Assembly: GCA_035578175.1 (NCBI GenBank)
Contig: JAQMRL010000008.1
Location: 94,807,041 to 94,871,040, forward strand
DNA: 64,000 nt
Direction: 5' to 3'
Source of the DNA: Catonia carolina
Taxonomy: Eukaryota > Arthropoda > Insecta > Hemiptera > Achilidae
This document shows positions 21,473 to 30,420 of the stretch, one piece after another; position 1 is the stretch's first letter, and each line of letters starts with the position of its first letter. Below the pieces are notes generated by a model. The model worked only from the letters and a program-made list of their open reading frames with translations. It did not search any database and was not told where the DNA came from. The position numbers and the translations under genes were made by a program.

Positions 21473-21807
21473 TTTGTTTCGATAATGCCATATTATATAA
21501 AATTAAAGGATGTGAGGGATATGTACTGACTTAACACTCTTATGAATTGATTCCAAGAATTATCGCTTACATTACGAATGTTTACATTTATGACCACTGT
21601 TTTGCTAATTGCTCTCAAAACTGTTATCATACTGTAGTTGCCCTTTCCATTTTTGCAGTGGAATTTTATCTTGATTTGTTTCTGTTCTAAACATGAGCAC
21701 TGTTTAGTGTGTTAAAAATATTGGTCATGTAAGATTGCATAGTTTTAATTGTGCTACAATTTGCAGGTATTTTATGTTATTGCTTTTGTTGTTATTGGAA
21801 GTACAGT

Positions 21808-21975
21808 ATGAGTTTGAATAAAGGTTAAAAAACGGAAAGCCATTACTTTAGAGGAAAAGTTTGATTTCATTAAAAGATACAAAGGGGTAAAAAAAACGAA
21901 GGACATAAAAGTAATAAATGGGTTTAGTGAATCAACGCTATGGTCAATTAGCAGTTTTAATGGTATGAACATTAG
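21808..21975 (+). pseudogene. Tigger/pogo transposase N-terminal helix-turn-helix relic
   Basis: From ATG at 21808 the reading MSLNKG, then (one in-frame stop) KRKAITLEEKFDFIKRYKG, KTKDIKVINGFSESTLWSI is a clear match to the N-terminal helix-turn-helix of Tigger proteins (KRK.ltleeK..iI...e.G.....iA...g...sT.s.I). The stop after MSLNKG, a short indel and the missing remainder of the protein make it a pseudogene. It confirms the outer element's family. Confidence 0.75.
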
Positions 21976-21989
21976 TAGATGTTTTAAGG

Positions 21990-22125
21990 TTAAGCCTCAT
22001 GCGGTCTTGGGTTCGAATCCCATTCAGGCACGGTATATTTTCATACGTTACAAAAAATCATTTCTTCCTTCACCATCTGCTTTAGCAGTAATTGTAGAAC
22101 AGTCGGACTTTAAACCAAAAAAAAG
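21990..22125 (+). repeat. tRNA-headed SINE (family T1), 5'-truncated
   Basis: Carries the B box GGGTTCGAATCC, CAGGCACGGTATATTTTCAT and the tail block CACCATCTGC...AGCAGTAATTG...GAACAGTCGGAC, matching the copy at 38700. The A box half is missing. Confidence 0.7.
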
Positions 22126-22671
22126 TAAGGTTAAACCAAACAACCCAAGTTATGCAAATTTCACATTAAGCAATGATTTTGCAGAACGCATCCCTCGTGT
22201 AAGTCGAGGTCTTACTGTACTAAGAGTCTACAAAGTTTACGTATACAGTGGCATGATTGCCAAACCAGTTAGTTGATAATAACACTGTTCACTAATTTTT
22301 AAAAAAAATTTTTTTCATTATACTGTTATGATATACGATATAAATAAAAATAAAGTTTTGATATTTGAGGCAGTATTCTGATTTATGGTGGATTAATAAA
22401 TGATGAGGAGTTTGTAAAAAAAAAAAAAATACAAAAAACTGTGCAGCATTTTATTATGATTTGGTTGCAGTTATAATTAGGAGTTTAAGTAGAAAATGGT
22501 AAAAAAATTTTTATAGCAACCTTTTAAAATTAAATCATTACTTACCTGGAAGTATGTAAATACAGTAAATGTTCTGTTTCATAACTTTGTTTTAGTTTAT
22601 TTTAAATTGCATCAACATGTTGGTTATTAGCAACAAATTAAGGCTACAAAACAATGGGTTTTGACTTGTAA

Positions 22672-22775
22672 TAATTTCCAGACCCTAGCCGGGAATCATA
22701 TACAGGACTTTTCACTTAGTAGGCTAATGCGCTAACCAACACGCACTACAGAGGTAGTGTTCCAGAACTTTCTGT
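22672..22775 (-). repeat. tRNA-headed SINE (family T2) head
   Basis: Minus strand: GTTGGTTAGCGCATTAG (A-box-like), then GATTCCCGGCTAGGGTCTGG (B-box-like, with family-specific GGCTAGGGTCTGGAA) and a CAAGTCAAAACCCA tail. The plus-strand block at 55893-55998 shares the B-box region and tail. Confidence 0.6.
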
Positions 22776-22897
22776 GAAGAAATTTTGTTTTGAACTTTAT
22801 ATACTACCATCTATGTCAGTTGAAAGAAAGTTTATTTTTAAATTAAAGTTAATATGCTTACAATTAAAATGTTAGTATAACAAAATATCCATCCATG

Positions 22898-22920
22898 TTT
22901 TTTTTTTTTTTTTTTTTTTT
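22898..22920. repeat. poly-T run (23 bp)
   Basis: Uninterrupted T tract. No retroposon body was recognised next to it. Confidence 0.9.
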
Positions 22921-23776
22921 GGTAATAGACTGTCGATTAAGATATTATGTTTAAATCTTAGCATATATCACTAGTATAGAAAATTCTAAGTAATCTAATT
23001 TTTAGAACAAATTGTAGGAATTGTTGTATACTGGTATAATATTTATGTTTCACGTATTTTTGTAGTTCTATAACAAACATTACTCTGGACATTATGTACG
23101 ATTTTAATAAATTTTCCACCAGTTAATTTTTCAGAGATGAACATCAAACAAAATTATTTATCTTTACTTTAATTATTTGTGATATTTAATAAATTATTTA
23201 AGGGAATTGGAAAGCCTCCACCCGTTGACCATTATAGTTAACCATTTTTCTGTGACGAAACACAACTTTTCAATTTTTTTTGTACGAGTATTTTAAATGT
23301 TCAAATAAATTTGTAAAAACATTACTATATATTTTTGTGATTTTTTTTTGTTAATTTATTATTTTAAAATATTGTTAGTGAGTTTATAATTTAAATTATT
23401 TCTATTAATAAACTTAAAACAGTGCCAAAGTGTATTGTGATTTTTATAACAACGACCTAACATGTTATTTATTTTGGTTTATTAAATAATTAATTTGTTA
23501 TATTTATAGTTTGTTATAATTTCTGTTAAATAATTTAATAAAAATCTAAATTGTGAATAAAATTTAAGTTAATGTAATATTTTGTTTGTTAATGTTTTAT
23601 ATTTTTTATGGATTTGGTTGTGTGATGTTTGTTTTTATATTATATTCTACCTCATGGTAGTCTTGAGAGACGTGTCGTGTCAAATATTTTGTATTTGTGA
23701 AAGCTGGACGTACTATGATAATATTTAAATATATGATTGTTTTAAGTTTATTGTTCCGTCATAAGATGACTGTGTT

Positions 23777-24350
23777 AATTGAAGGAGTCCATCGAATAAC
23801 GTTGTAAGCAACAAATAATTGATCTTTTAGAGGTTGAAAAAACTATGTTTGACTCATAAAATGTACAAATAAGCAGTTTTTTTGATAAAGATATTAAAAC
23901 TTTATTCAATTAAAACCTAGTAATGGAAAGGAAAGCCAATACGCCCTTCTGCTTTAGAAATAAAGCCTATTTTAAATCGATAATCATAAAATAACATTGT
24001 AAGTGACTGGCGGTTGCATCATTTTTCTCTGGACCAGTCTTTTTATCCCACTTGAACTATATAAAGGATTGAGAAAAAAAATATTTTAAATGTTATTTTC
24101 AAAGTTATGAAATACTTTGTAAAAATAACAAGAAAATGTTAGTGCAAGAAATACTAATCAATTTGATAATAATGCACACCAGATTGCACGATAAGCAACA
24201 GGTGGCAGTTACAACGCTATTCTACTAACCTGTGTTGGAGGAACTTTCCAGGAACAGGCTTCTTGTTCTTGGATATGTAAGGGTTACCAGCATCTTTGGA
24301 TGTTGATAAGTATGATGCTTAACAACCTTATTCTGTGGACCCCTTCAATT
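23777..24350. mobile_element. MITE with ~33-bp terminal inverted repeats, family unknown
   Basis: Left AATTGAAGGAGTCCATCGAA and right (inward) AATTGAAGGGGTCCACAGAA; similarity continues through TAACGTTGT/TAAGGTTGT. AATT may belong to the repeat or be the target duplication. No coding sequence; 574 bp. Confidence 0.6.
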
Positions 24351-24860
24351 GTGCAACCATGTGTTGTTTTTTCAATCAAAGTTTAATAGCCTACTTATGA
24401 AAACAAAATATTCTTTTATTAAAATTGATGTTTTTTCAGAAGTTGAAACCATTAACCAAAGTAATATAGCAGTCTTCCTAACTAATCCTGAATGCACTGG
24501 CTGTTGTAAACTATCTAACTAGTGGTTAACTGAATGTATACGAGTATGTTTCTGAGTCATGCAGTTAATTTTTTGTATTTATTTTATTTAACTTCACAAC
24601 AAGTTGCTCCGTGATAAATCTATTTTATCTGATTTTCACAGTAGTTTTTACCAAAATTTTGCTCCCTTTATTGAAAAAAAACAAAGTAAATTGTAGTTCT
24701 TTGTGTTAATATAAAGTAAGGGTTTTTGAAAACTGGTTTTCAGGTAATAAATTTTTATGTTCAACTATTTTGAGTTAACAAATATAAAAGCAAAATTAAT
24801 AATCTGTCAGTTCTCATTTATCTTGCGTAAAGTCTCACTGTAAATTTACTTAAAAATAGT
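24351..24860. other. AT-rich non-coding stretch
   Basis: Nothing recognised. Confidence 0.4.
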
Positions 24861-24865
24861 CTAAG

Positions 24866-25577
24866 GGCCAGTGCACAGTGAAGGCTGGTCACAGGTTGAT
24901 TACAAGTGGGAACCTGCTAACAGAAATATACCATTATATTTTAATCAGACCTCTCGTAGTTAAGGCTGTTTGTGGAACCTGCAGGCTTGTCATCTGTGCT
25001 TATTAGCTCATGGGTTCATTTTGTTTAATCAACATGTTGCTGCTGCGCTGGTAGGTTGCTAAGTGTACTTGGCGTTGTATAATACGTATTCATAAATAAT
25101 GTTCAAAATTCGTACCTCAAAGTAATAAAAGTCTTTCTTCTGGTACTATTGGTTGCTTGTGTAAGTTGCACTATTGTTTTTGTAAGCGAAGTTCTATTAC
25201 TTTTGACTGTATGAAATTAAACATTTCCAGAGTCATTGTCATGTTTAAAAAACCTGTCTCCATCTTTTTTTTAATTGTGTAAAAAGATGATGGTACTCGC
25301 TGTACAATTTTCTGCTCTTTTTAATGTTACTAACGGTATCATCTTTGAAAGATAACAATAATAAACGTTTAACCATAAAATATAAACATTTTCCATAAGA
25401 ATAATCAATGCTGCTCCTGGAAATCATTTACAAATACCGACAACTGAATGAAGGTTTAGGCGTGTATGTACATTCTCTTACTGTGCACACTCACCAGCGT
25501 GAATTGATGCCTGCAACCACCACCATCTAGCAACCTGAAAACAGCGACCTCCAACCAGTGTTCATGGGGCGCTTACC
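24866..25577. mobile_element. MITE flanked by CTAAG, family unknown
   Basis: CTAAG stands just outside both proposed ends (24861-24865, 25578-25582). The ends GGCCAGTGCACAGTGAAGGC and (inward from the right) GGTAAGCGCCCCATGAACAC align with shared GTGAA/ATGAA and CTGGT blocks. Both subterminal regions hold GGTTGCTA-type motifs. No coding sequence. The 5-bp duplication is short, so the boundary is tentative. Confidence 0.45.
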
Positions 25578-25582
25578 CTAAG

Positions 25583-26005
25583 GTTACACAAGCCAGCATT
25601 TTAAAGAGTTTCATAGTTTTATTTGGCCAAATATCCCTTGCAGGGTGTCCCTTTCATATGGTTCCATGGGTAAGATAAGTAGTTTCTTGAAATCTGTTTT
25701 CCCACTCACATTGACACAGTATTGAAAGCAGACAACTTTACATTGTACTCTTGTGCCAAATGAAACTTTGACAACTATAGGCTTATTACAAAGATCTGTA
25801 GATCCTAACTGAGATTCTTAACTGAGAAGAAATGTAAATTCTAAGATCACTAACCAAAGAGATACAAAGAGGTACAGTACTTGTATAATTAAGTGTATAG
25901 TTCAGTTAATAAGTCTAATTTGATAATGCCATTAAAGAAATTTTATAAATTTTTTTATAATTTTTTATTCATTTTCATTTTTGTCTATTCCTATGGTCAT
26001 ATTGG
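25583..26005. other. non-coding stretch, nothing recognised
   Basis: No shared repeat or coding pattern. Confidence 0.35.
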
Positions 26006-26007
26006 TC

Positions 26008-26300
26008 TCGTTGTTGTTTAGGTCAACAGCCAAAAGGCTGGTTTGAACCTCTAGAGCTTTTACGTAGGAAAATGAGGAGTGAGGTGGTTTACCCTTGCCT
26101 TCCTCATTAAGTACAAAAGTAGTCTATCCTTATCAGCATGCCAGGACCTCTGAAAATCATCTACTTTGCACCCTGCAAATGATACCTTCACTTCATTCAC
26201 CACAGGGTCTGGCTGTATAATGAAATTCATTACTCTCAGTAGTGTTTTTTACACCTCTACCTCTTCTGTTCTTAAATAATTCAGTCATATAATTGGCTTA
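26008..26300 (-). repeat. copy 3 of retroposon R390 (5' part missing)
   Basis: Shares AGGTCAACAGCCAAAAGGCT, GAGTGAGGTGGTTTAC, CTTATCAGCATGCCAGG and CACCACAGGGTCTGGCTGTA, then ends after CATATAATTGGCT. The small frame is broken. Confidence 0.75.
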
Positions 26301-26329
26301 TAAGAATATTGGTCTTATATAATCTATAT

Positions 26330-26520
26330 TCTTCTTCCTTTCATGGGTTAGGCATTTCCACCTGTTCTGGTACTCATCTTTTCTTCAGCCTACCAATATC
26401 TCTACTTCCCATTGGTTCATATCTTCTCGCTATGCTATGCAATTGACTTTCTACTTTCTAGCATTCTATTTAAATGATCGACCCTTTGGGCACGATACAA
26501 TTTTATTTTATTGTCAGTAT
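26330..26520 (-). pseudogene. possible LINE C-terminal fragment
   Basis: The minus strand reads REDMNQWEVEILVG, stop, RKDEYQNRWKCLTHERKKN, resembling the tail after the RT domain in LINEs (basic block plus WR/RW-rich end). Weak and short; other origins are possible. Confidence 0.3.
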
Positions 26521-27224
26521 TTTATTTTCGATAAGATGTAATCTATATCACGATCATTATTCTTTGTAACATTTTATTTTAGAATGTAAGAATCAATCAT
26601 TAATTTATTTTGTTATTATTAACTTATGTTGGTCACCAGTTCCAATTTATCACCAATAAACATTGACACCATTACATTAATTATTATAAAATATTATACT
26701 GTATTAAGCTAGAATTAAATTATTTTAGTGCTTGTTATTATATATAAAATAATAATAACTGACATAATATTTAAGTACGTACTTGTTATTATCATTTAGA
26801 AACACCAAAATTATCTTATGTTAACTATATTTAATATTTTATTTTTATCGCTAGTTTGTTATTTTTATAGTATATAATAAGTGATTCAGATTAGATGAAA
26901 AACATAAAATATTGTACATTATTATTATGATTATTATTATTTTGTATACTTTAGTAAAACCTTGTTATTTTGTTAAATTTTTAAGCGAAATATATTTTTG
27001 GTTTTTAAAGTTTAATTTATGATTGAAGTTTGTGTAATTTCTGTTGTATTATGCAAAATACTGTTATGCTACAGTAATAGTTTTCTCTTTATTTTTTAAA
27101 ATTTATATCAGTTGTTTAATATTTGAAGGAAGTCATTTAAATTTTAAATTATATTATTAAATAACATGACAGAGTGTATTAGGTAACTAGAAATCATGTA
27201 TCTTTTTTATATAAAAAAGGTAGT
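26521..27224. other. AT-rich non-coding stretch
   Basis: Long runs of ATT-like sequence; nothing recognised. Confidence 0.4.
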
Positions 27225-27450
27225 TACTACCTTGTTTATCCGGACTAATTGGGACTGAAAAGGATCCAGAAAAATTAAAAATCAACCGGAAATAATAGGA
27301 AAATGATAAAAACGAAATGTGATTGTTTATATATACGTGTTTGTTATTTTATCAAACATCCTATGTAGGATTTTAAACAGCTGTATTATTTAAAATTGAA
27401 ATATATATTTCTAATCACCAGAATACGGTAACATAAAACACTTACCAATG

Positions 27451-27491
27451 TTTATAGCGCTTTCGTGTATCTTGTACACATCTTCAGTAAA
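27451..27491 (-). ncRNA. hammerhead ribozyme motif, family B, copy 1
   Basis: Minus strand, 5' to 3': TTTA (helix I), CTGAAGA (CUGANGA core), helix II GTGTA-CAAGA-TACAC, GAAA, helix III AGCGCT with no loop, then cleavage position A, then TAAA closing helix I. All invariant core bases are present. The palindromic, loopless helix III implies action as a dimer, as described for Penelope-like and newt satellite hammerheads. Confidence 0.75.
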
Positions 27492-27532
27492 ATTTACTGA
27501 ATTTACTTAAATTTATAAAACACTTACCAATG

Positions 27533-27573
27533 TTTATAGCGCTTTCGTGTATCTTGTACACATCTTCAGTAAA
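27533..27573 (-). ncRNA. hammerhead ribozyme motif, family B, copy 2
   Basis: Identical in core and helices to the motif at 27451-27491, on the same strand and exactly 82 bp away. A minus-strand transcript would contain two ribozymes in direct tandem. Confidence 0.75.
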
Positions 27574-27583
27574 ATTTACTGAA

Positions 27584-27614
27584 TTTACTGAAGATTTGTA
27601 CAAGATACACGAAA
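27584..27614 (+). ncRNA. hammerhead ribozyme motif, family B, copy 3 (plus strand)
   Basis: TTTA, CTGAAGA, helix II TGTA-CAAGA-TACA with the outer pair lost (T opposite C), GAAA, GCGCTA, TAAA. The core is intact; helix II is shortened by one substitution. It lies in opposite orientation to copies 1 and 2. Confidence 0.65.
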
Positions 27615-27879
27615 GCGCTATAAACATTGGTAAGTGTTTTATGTTACCGTATTCTGGTGGTTAGAAATATATATTTCAATTTCAATACGTGTTTGTATAT
27701 AAACAATACAATTTTAGATGATGTGAGGTGAGGTGGCTTAAGACATTTCTGGAAGCTATTTTTGCTAGCCACATTCTCAGCATTAGCTCAGTACAAGTTT
27801 TTCTCCTTTTTTTTCTGTCAACCCAGTGTTCTGTTTTAACTCTTCATGGAAGCCCTAACATCCGTAATGTTTGAATTTG

Positions 27880-28245
27880 ATTTGGTTCATTCTTAGAAAG
27901 TTCATTCCGGTCTCTCAAGTTTATTTAAGTCTCTGTTTATTCCGGTTTTCTCAATATTCTTTCTGATTTCTTTAAACCATATATCAAATACCTTAGGTGT
28001 ATTGTTTAGTGTCTTAAAAATTTGTTTTATCAACCGGTTGTCATCCATTCTATACAGGTGTCCACAAAATTTTTCTAATCGTTTCTATTAGTTGTTCATT
28101 TTCCTTATGCAGTTCTTCTTGACCTCGCAACCTATGCTGTCCGTCCACTATTTTCGTACCCATTATCTTGCAGAGGATCTTACTCAAATTTCTCTGTTTC
28201 TCTTAGACCAGCCTTCCTGATCATTCTAAGGCACTCCCTCACGTA
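27880..28245 (-). pseudogene. LINE C-terminal relic (family L2)
   Basis: Minus-strand reading, with stops, gives blocks ILCKIMGTKIVDGQ, RLRGQEELHKENEQLIETI, YRMDDNRLIKQIFKTLNNT and WFKEIRKNIEKTGI. The order R...N.ELY, i..R, GH.yRMd..RLtkqIf, W..evr.Di is that of the region after the RT domain in Jockey/R1-like LINEs. The fragment at 44740-45140 is the same family. Not functional. Confidence 0.6.
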
Positions 28246-28709
28246 CACACATTACAATTATGTACATATACAAATTATTTATAAGTGTGTACTTGTTCTT
28301 TATTAATAAATAATTTATTTTTCCTGGTTTTACATTTGGATAGTGTTAAAGACAGCACGATTATGTAATTGTTTCACAATTATAAGTTCATCCAATGTGC
28401 TGTTGGATTGCTGCTCCAAGTATGCTATGATGTCCAGTGATGACCAAGAAAAAACAGTAACGTGCGTACAATATTTAGCTCGAGGCGTTAGTGCTTTTAC
28501 AGTTCAGTGCATACTGTAACCATACATTAGAATATTAAAACTTTGATAATTGTAAAGTACTGTATCAGTTTTACAGTTTTTAATGTACAATATCAAAATT
28601 TCAGCGTAGTTCAAATAATGTATGTGGGATATTGTGATTTTATAGATAAAATTTTTCTGATCTAGATTGGTGCGGTTTATCCGGACATCCAGATAAACGA
28701 GGTAGTACC

Positions 28710-28917
28710 TTTTTTATAGTTTTTTTTAGTTTTAGAACAGTATTATTATTTTTTTTGTGTGTTAATTATAATATTAATCAAAATAGATCGTATAGTTAAA
28801 TAGCTACAACATTTATTTTAATTTAATGTAGTTTTTTAAGAACTCTTTGAACGACAAATTTTGAACCAAAATCACATTTTTTATCAAGATTGTGTGGATT
28901 CATTCATTTTACTTTGG
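28710..28917. other. AT-rich spacer
   Basis: Nothing recognised. Confidence 0.35.
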
Positions 28918-28921
28918 TTAA

Positions 28922-29640
28922 CTCTCTTGCGCCGCTCCGCATTTTTCGCTAAATGTCAAAACACGCTCCTGATTAAATCCATTTAGCCAAGTTATTTACT
29001 GATAAAAACTTATGAAAAAATTACAGCTGATTCTTATAATACATATGGTTTTTATAAATATATAAACATGAAAATCGATTATGCTTTATGGTCGCTATGA
29101 AATATTTTTAAAGTTACGTTATTTGAAAAATTGGTAAAGGCTAATAAAGGAATCAGTTAGGCTTGCAACTCCCCGCCACCTGTAACGCTCTGTTATTAAA
29201 TAATGGTTTGACCTTGCTTCAGGGAATAGTTTACTATACAAATACTACAATTATACCAACAATGGGTAAAGAGGGGGGTTCATGTCTCACAGAAAAGAAA
29301 GAACAAATAAACAACTGCATAACTTAGCTCAGCAACGGCATAAATGTTAGATCTCTCTTCAGATAATAACACACAACCTCTAAAATAAACTCGGTTTTAC
29401 CAACCGTAAAGATGAAATATTCCCAAAGGTACGCTATCTGAAAGATTAGAAAACCAGATGTTACGTTGGCAAACTTCACCAGCATTATCATAAGTAAATA
29501 TATATTGTTTTATATCAAATTTGACTACATTTCAGCCCGCGTAATTTGAGATATTATACGCCTTTATAGCTTTATAAATACGGCTGCTCAAAGCTCGCAA
29601 CTAAATGGACCTTGAACATGTGGTTCCTGGCGCTCAAGGG
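28922..29640. mobile_element. TTAA-flanked (piggyBac-like) MITE, second family
   Basis: TTAA at 28918-28921 and 29641-29644. Ends CTCTCTTGCGCCGC and (inward from the right) CCCTTGAGCGCCAG share the CTTG-GCGCC core; CCATTTAG appears in both subterminal regions. No transposase; 719 bp. Confidence 0.6.
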
Positions 29641-29644
29641 TTAA

Positions 29645-30360
29645 ATAATTTTTTAGATATTCAAGATGGCACAGATGTTTATCTTTTAAGAAAAAAATAC
29701 AAAATAAAATTTTTGTAAAGTAATTCCTATCTCTTGTGTATGTTAATATTCTAATATTTGTGAGAAGACTGTAGTTAAATAATAATGTGTTAAAAAAAAT
29801 AATACAGAGGTTTGTATTTTCTTAAAGCCTACAAATTTATGTTTTATTAAATATCAACGAATTAAAATAATAAAATAATAATATTGTATTATATTACCAG
29901 AATGTTTGTTGAATTCATTATTAAATATTAAAAAGTGCCTTAGTGATTATTTTGTCATTTGTATTTTTTTAAATTGTTAATTTTTATCTTTTCTTGAACA
30001 AATTTGTGGTTGTTTATGTCGTATTATTATAGTTACATGTATAATATTTTAAGAAAATTACATGTGATTAAGAAAAGAAAGTTGAAATCAAAAATGTGTA
30101 AGGTTTAATAAAACTTAGCATATGATTTGTGAAAATACACCGTTAAGTAATTAAGTATAAAAGTTATAACAACTTAGCCAAACGTTGTTAAGTCTTGTTT
30201 TCTTAGATCAAAATATAAGTTGTTCTATATAAATTAATACAAATTAGTGTAACATTCATGTATTTCGGTTAATGTATAATTTTCAATAAAAAAAAAATTG
30301 CACAAATGATTGTTCTGTTGAGAGTATTTATTTCATAGTTTCCCTATTTTGCACTGTGTG
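29645..30360. other. AT-rich non-coding stretch
   Basis: Nothing recognised. Confidence 0.4.
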
Positions 30361-30420
30361 TTTGTTGTTTAGGTCATCAGTCGAAAGGCTGGTTTGAACC
30401 TGTACAGGTTTTACTAAGTA

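Larger units (their letters stand above)
20310..22217 (+). mobile_element. Tigger/pogo element enclosing a HINE-like element and a SINE
   Basis: Left end CAGCAAGACCTCGACTTACG from 20310; right end, read inward, CAGTAAGACCTCGACTTACA from 22217. TA flanks at 20308-20309 and 22218-22219. A roughly 950-bp HINE-like element (20512-21472) and a tRNA-SINE (from 21990) are inserted, splitting an N-terminal transposase relic from the ends. Without the insertions the Tigger shell is roughly 0.8 kb, an internally deleted copy. Confidence 0.82.
22220..23776. other. AT-rich stretch holding a SINE and a poly-T run
   Basis: Apart from the SINE at 22672-22775 and the T-run at 22898-22920, no gene or shared repeat was seen. 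Confidence 0.4.
27392..27690. mobile_element. Penelope-like (hammerhead family B) palindrome with tandem 82-bp repeat
   Basis: The left arm (27392-27505) and right arm (27584-27690) are inverted copies joined by a second tandem copy of the inner part (27515-27587). The tandem period is 82 bp (27433 against 27515, 27451 against 27533). The arms share TATATATTTCTAATCACC...ACACTTACCAATG. Each copy carries a hammerhead motif. The same family is seen decayed at 380-600. Assignment to Penelope-like elements is inferred from the ribozyme type, which is known from such elements. Confidence 0.6.
27227..28705. mobile_element. pogo/Tigger-like shell with nested ribozyme palindrome and LINE fragment
   Basis: Left end CTACCTTGTTTATCCGGACT from 27227; right end, read inward, CTACCTCGTTTATCTGGATG then TCCGGATAAACCGC. 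TA flanks both ends (27225-27226, 28706-28707). The GTTTATCCGGA-type terminus is common among Tigger-like elements. The element is 1479 bp with insertions. No transposase relic was recognised. Confidence 0.6.

Noticed and set aside
27433..27690. CRISPR-like array (regularly spaced palindromic repeats)
   Set aside because: Only two tandem units, in eukaryotic DNA, without unique spacers. The repeats are hammerhead motifs in a palindrome.
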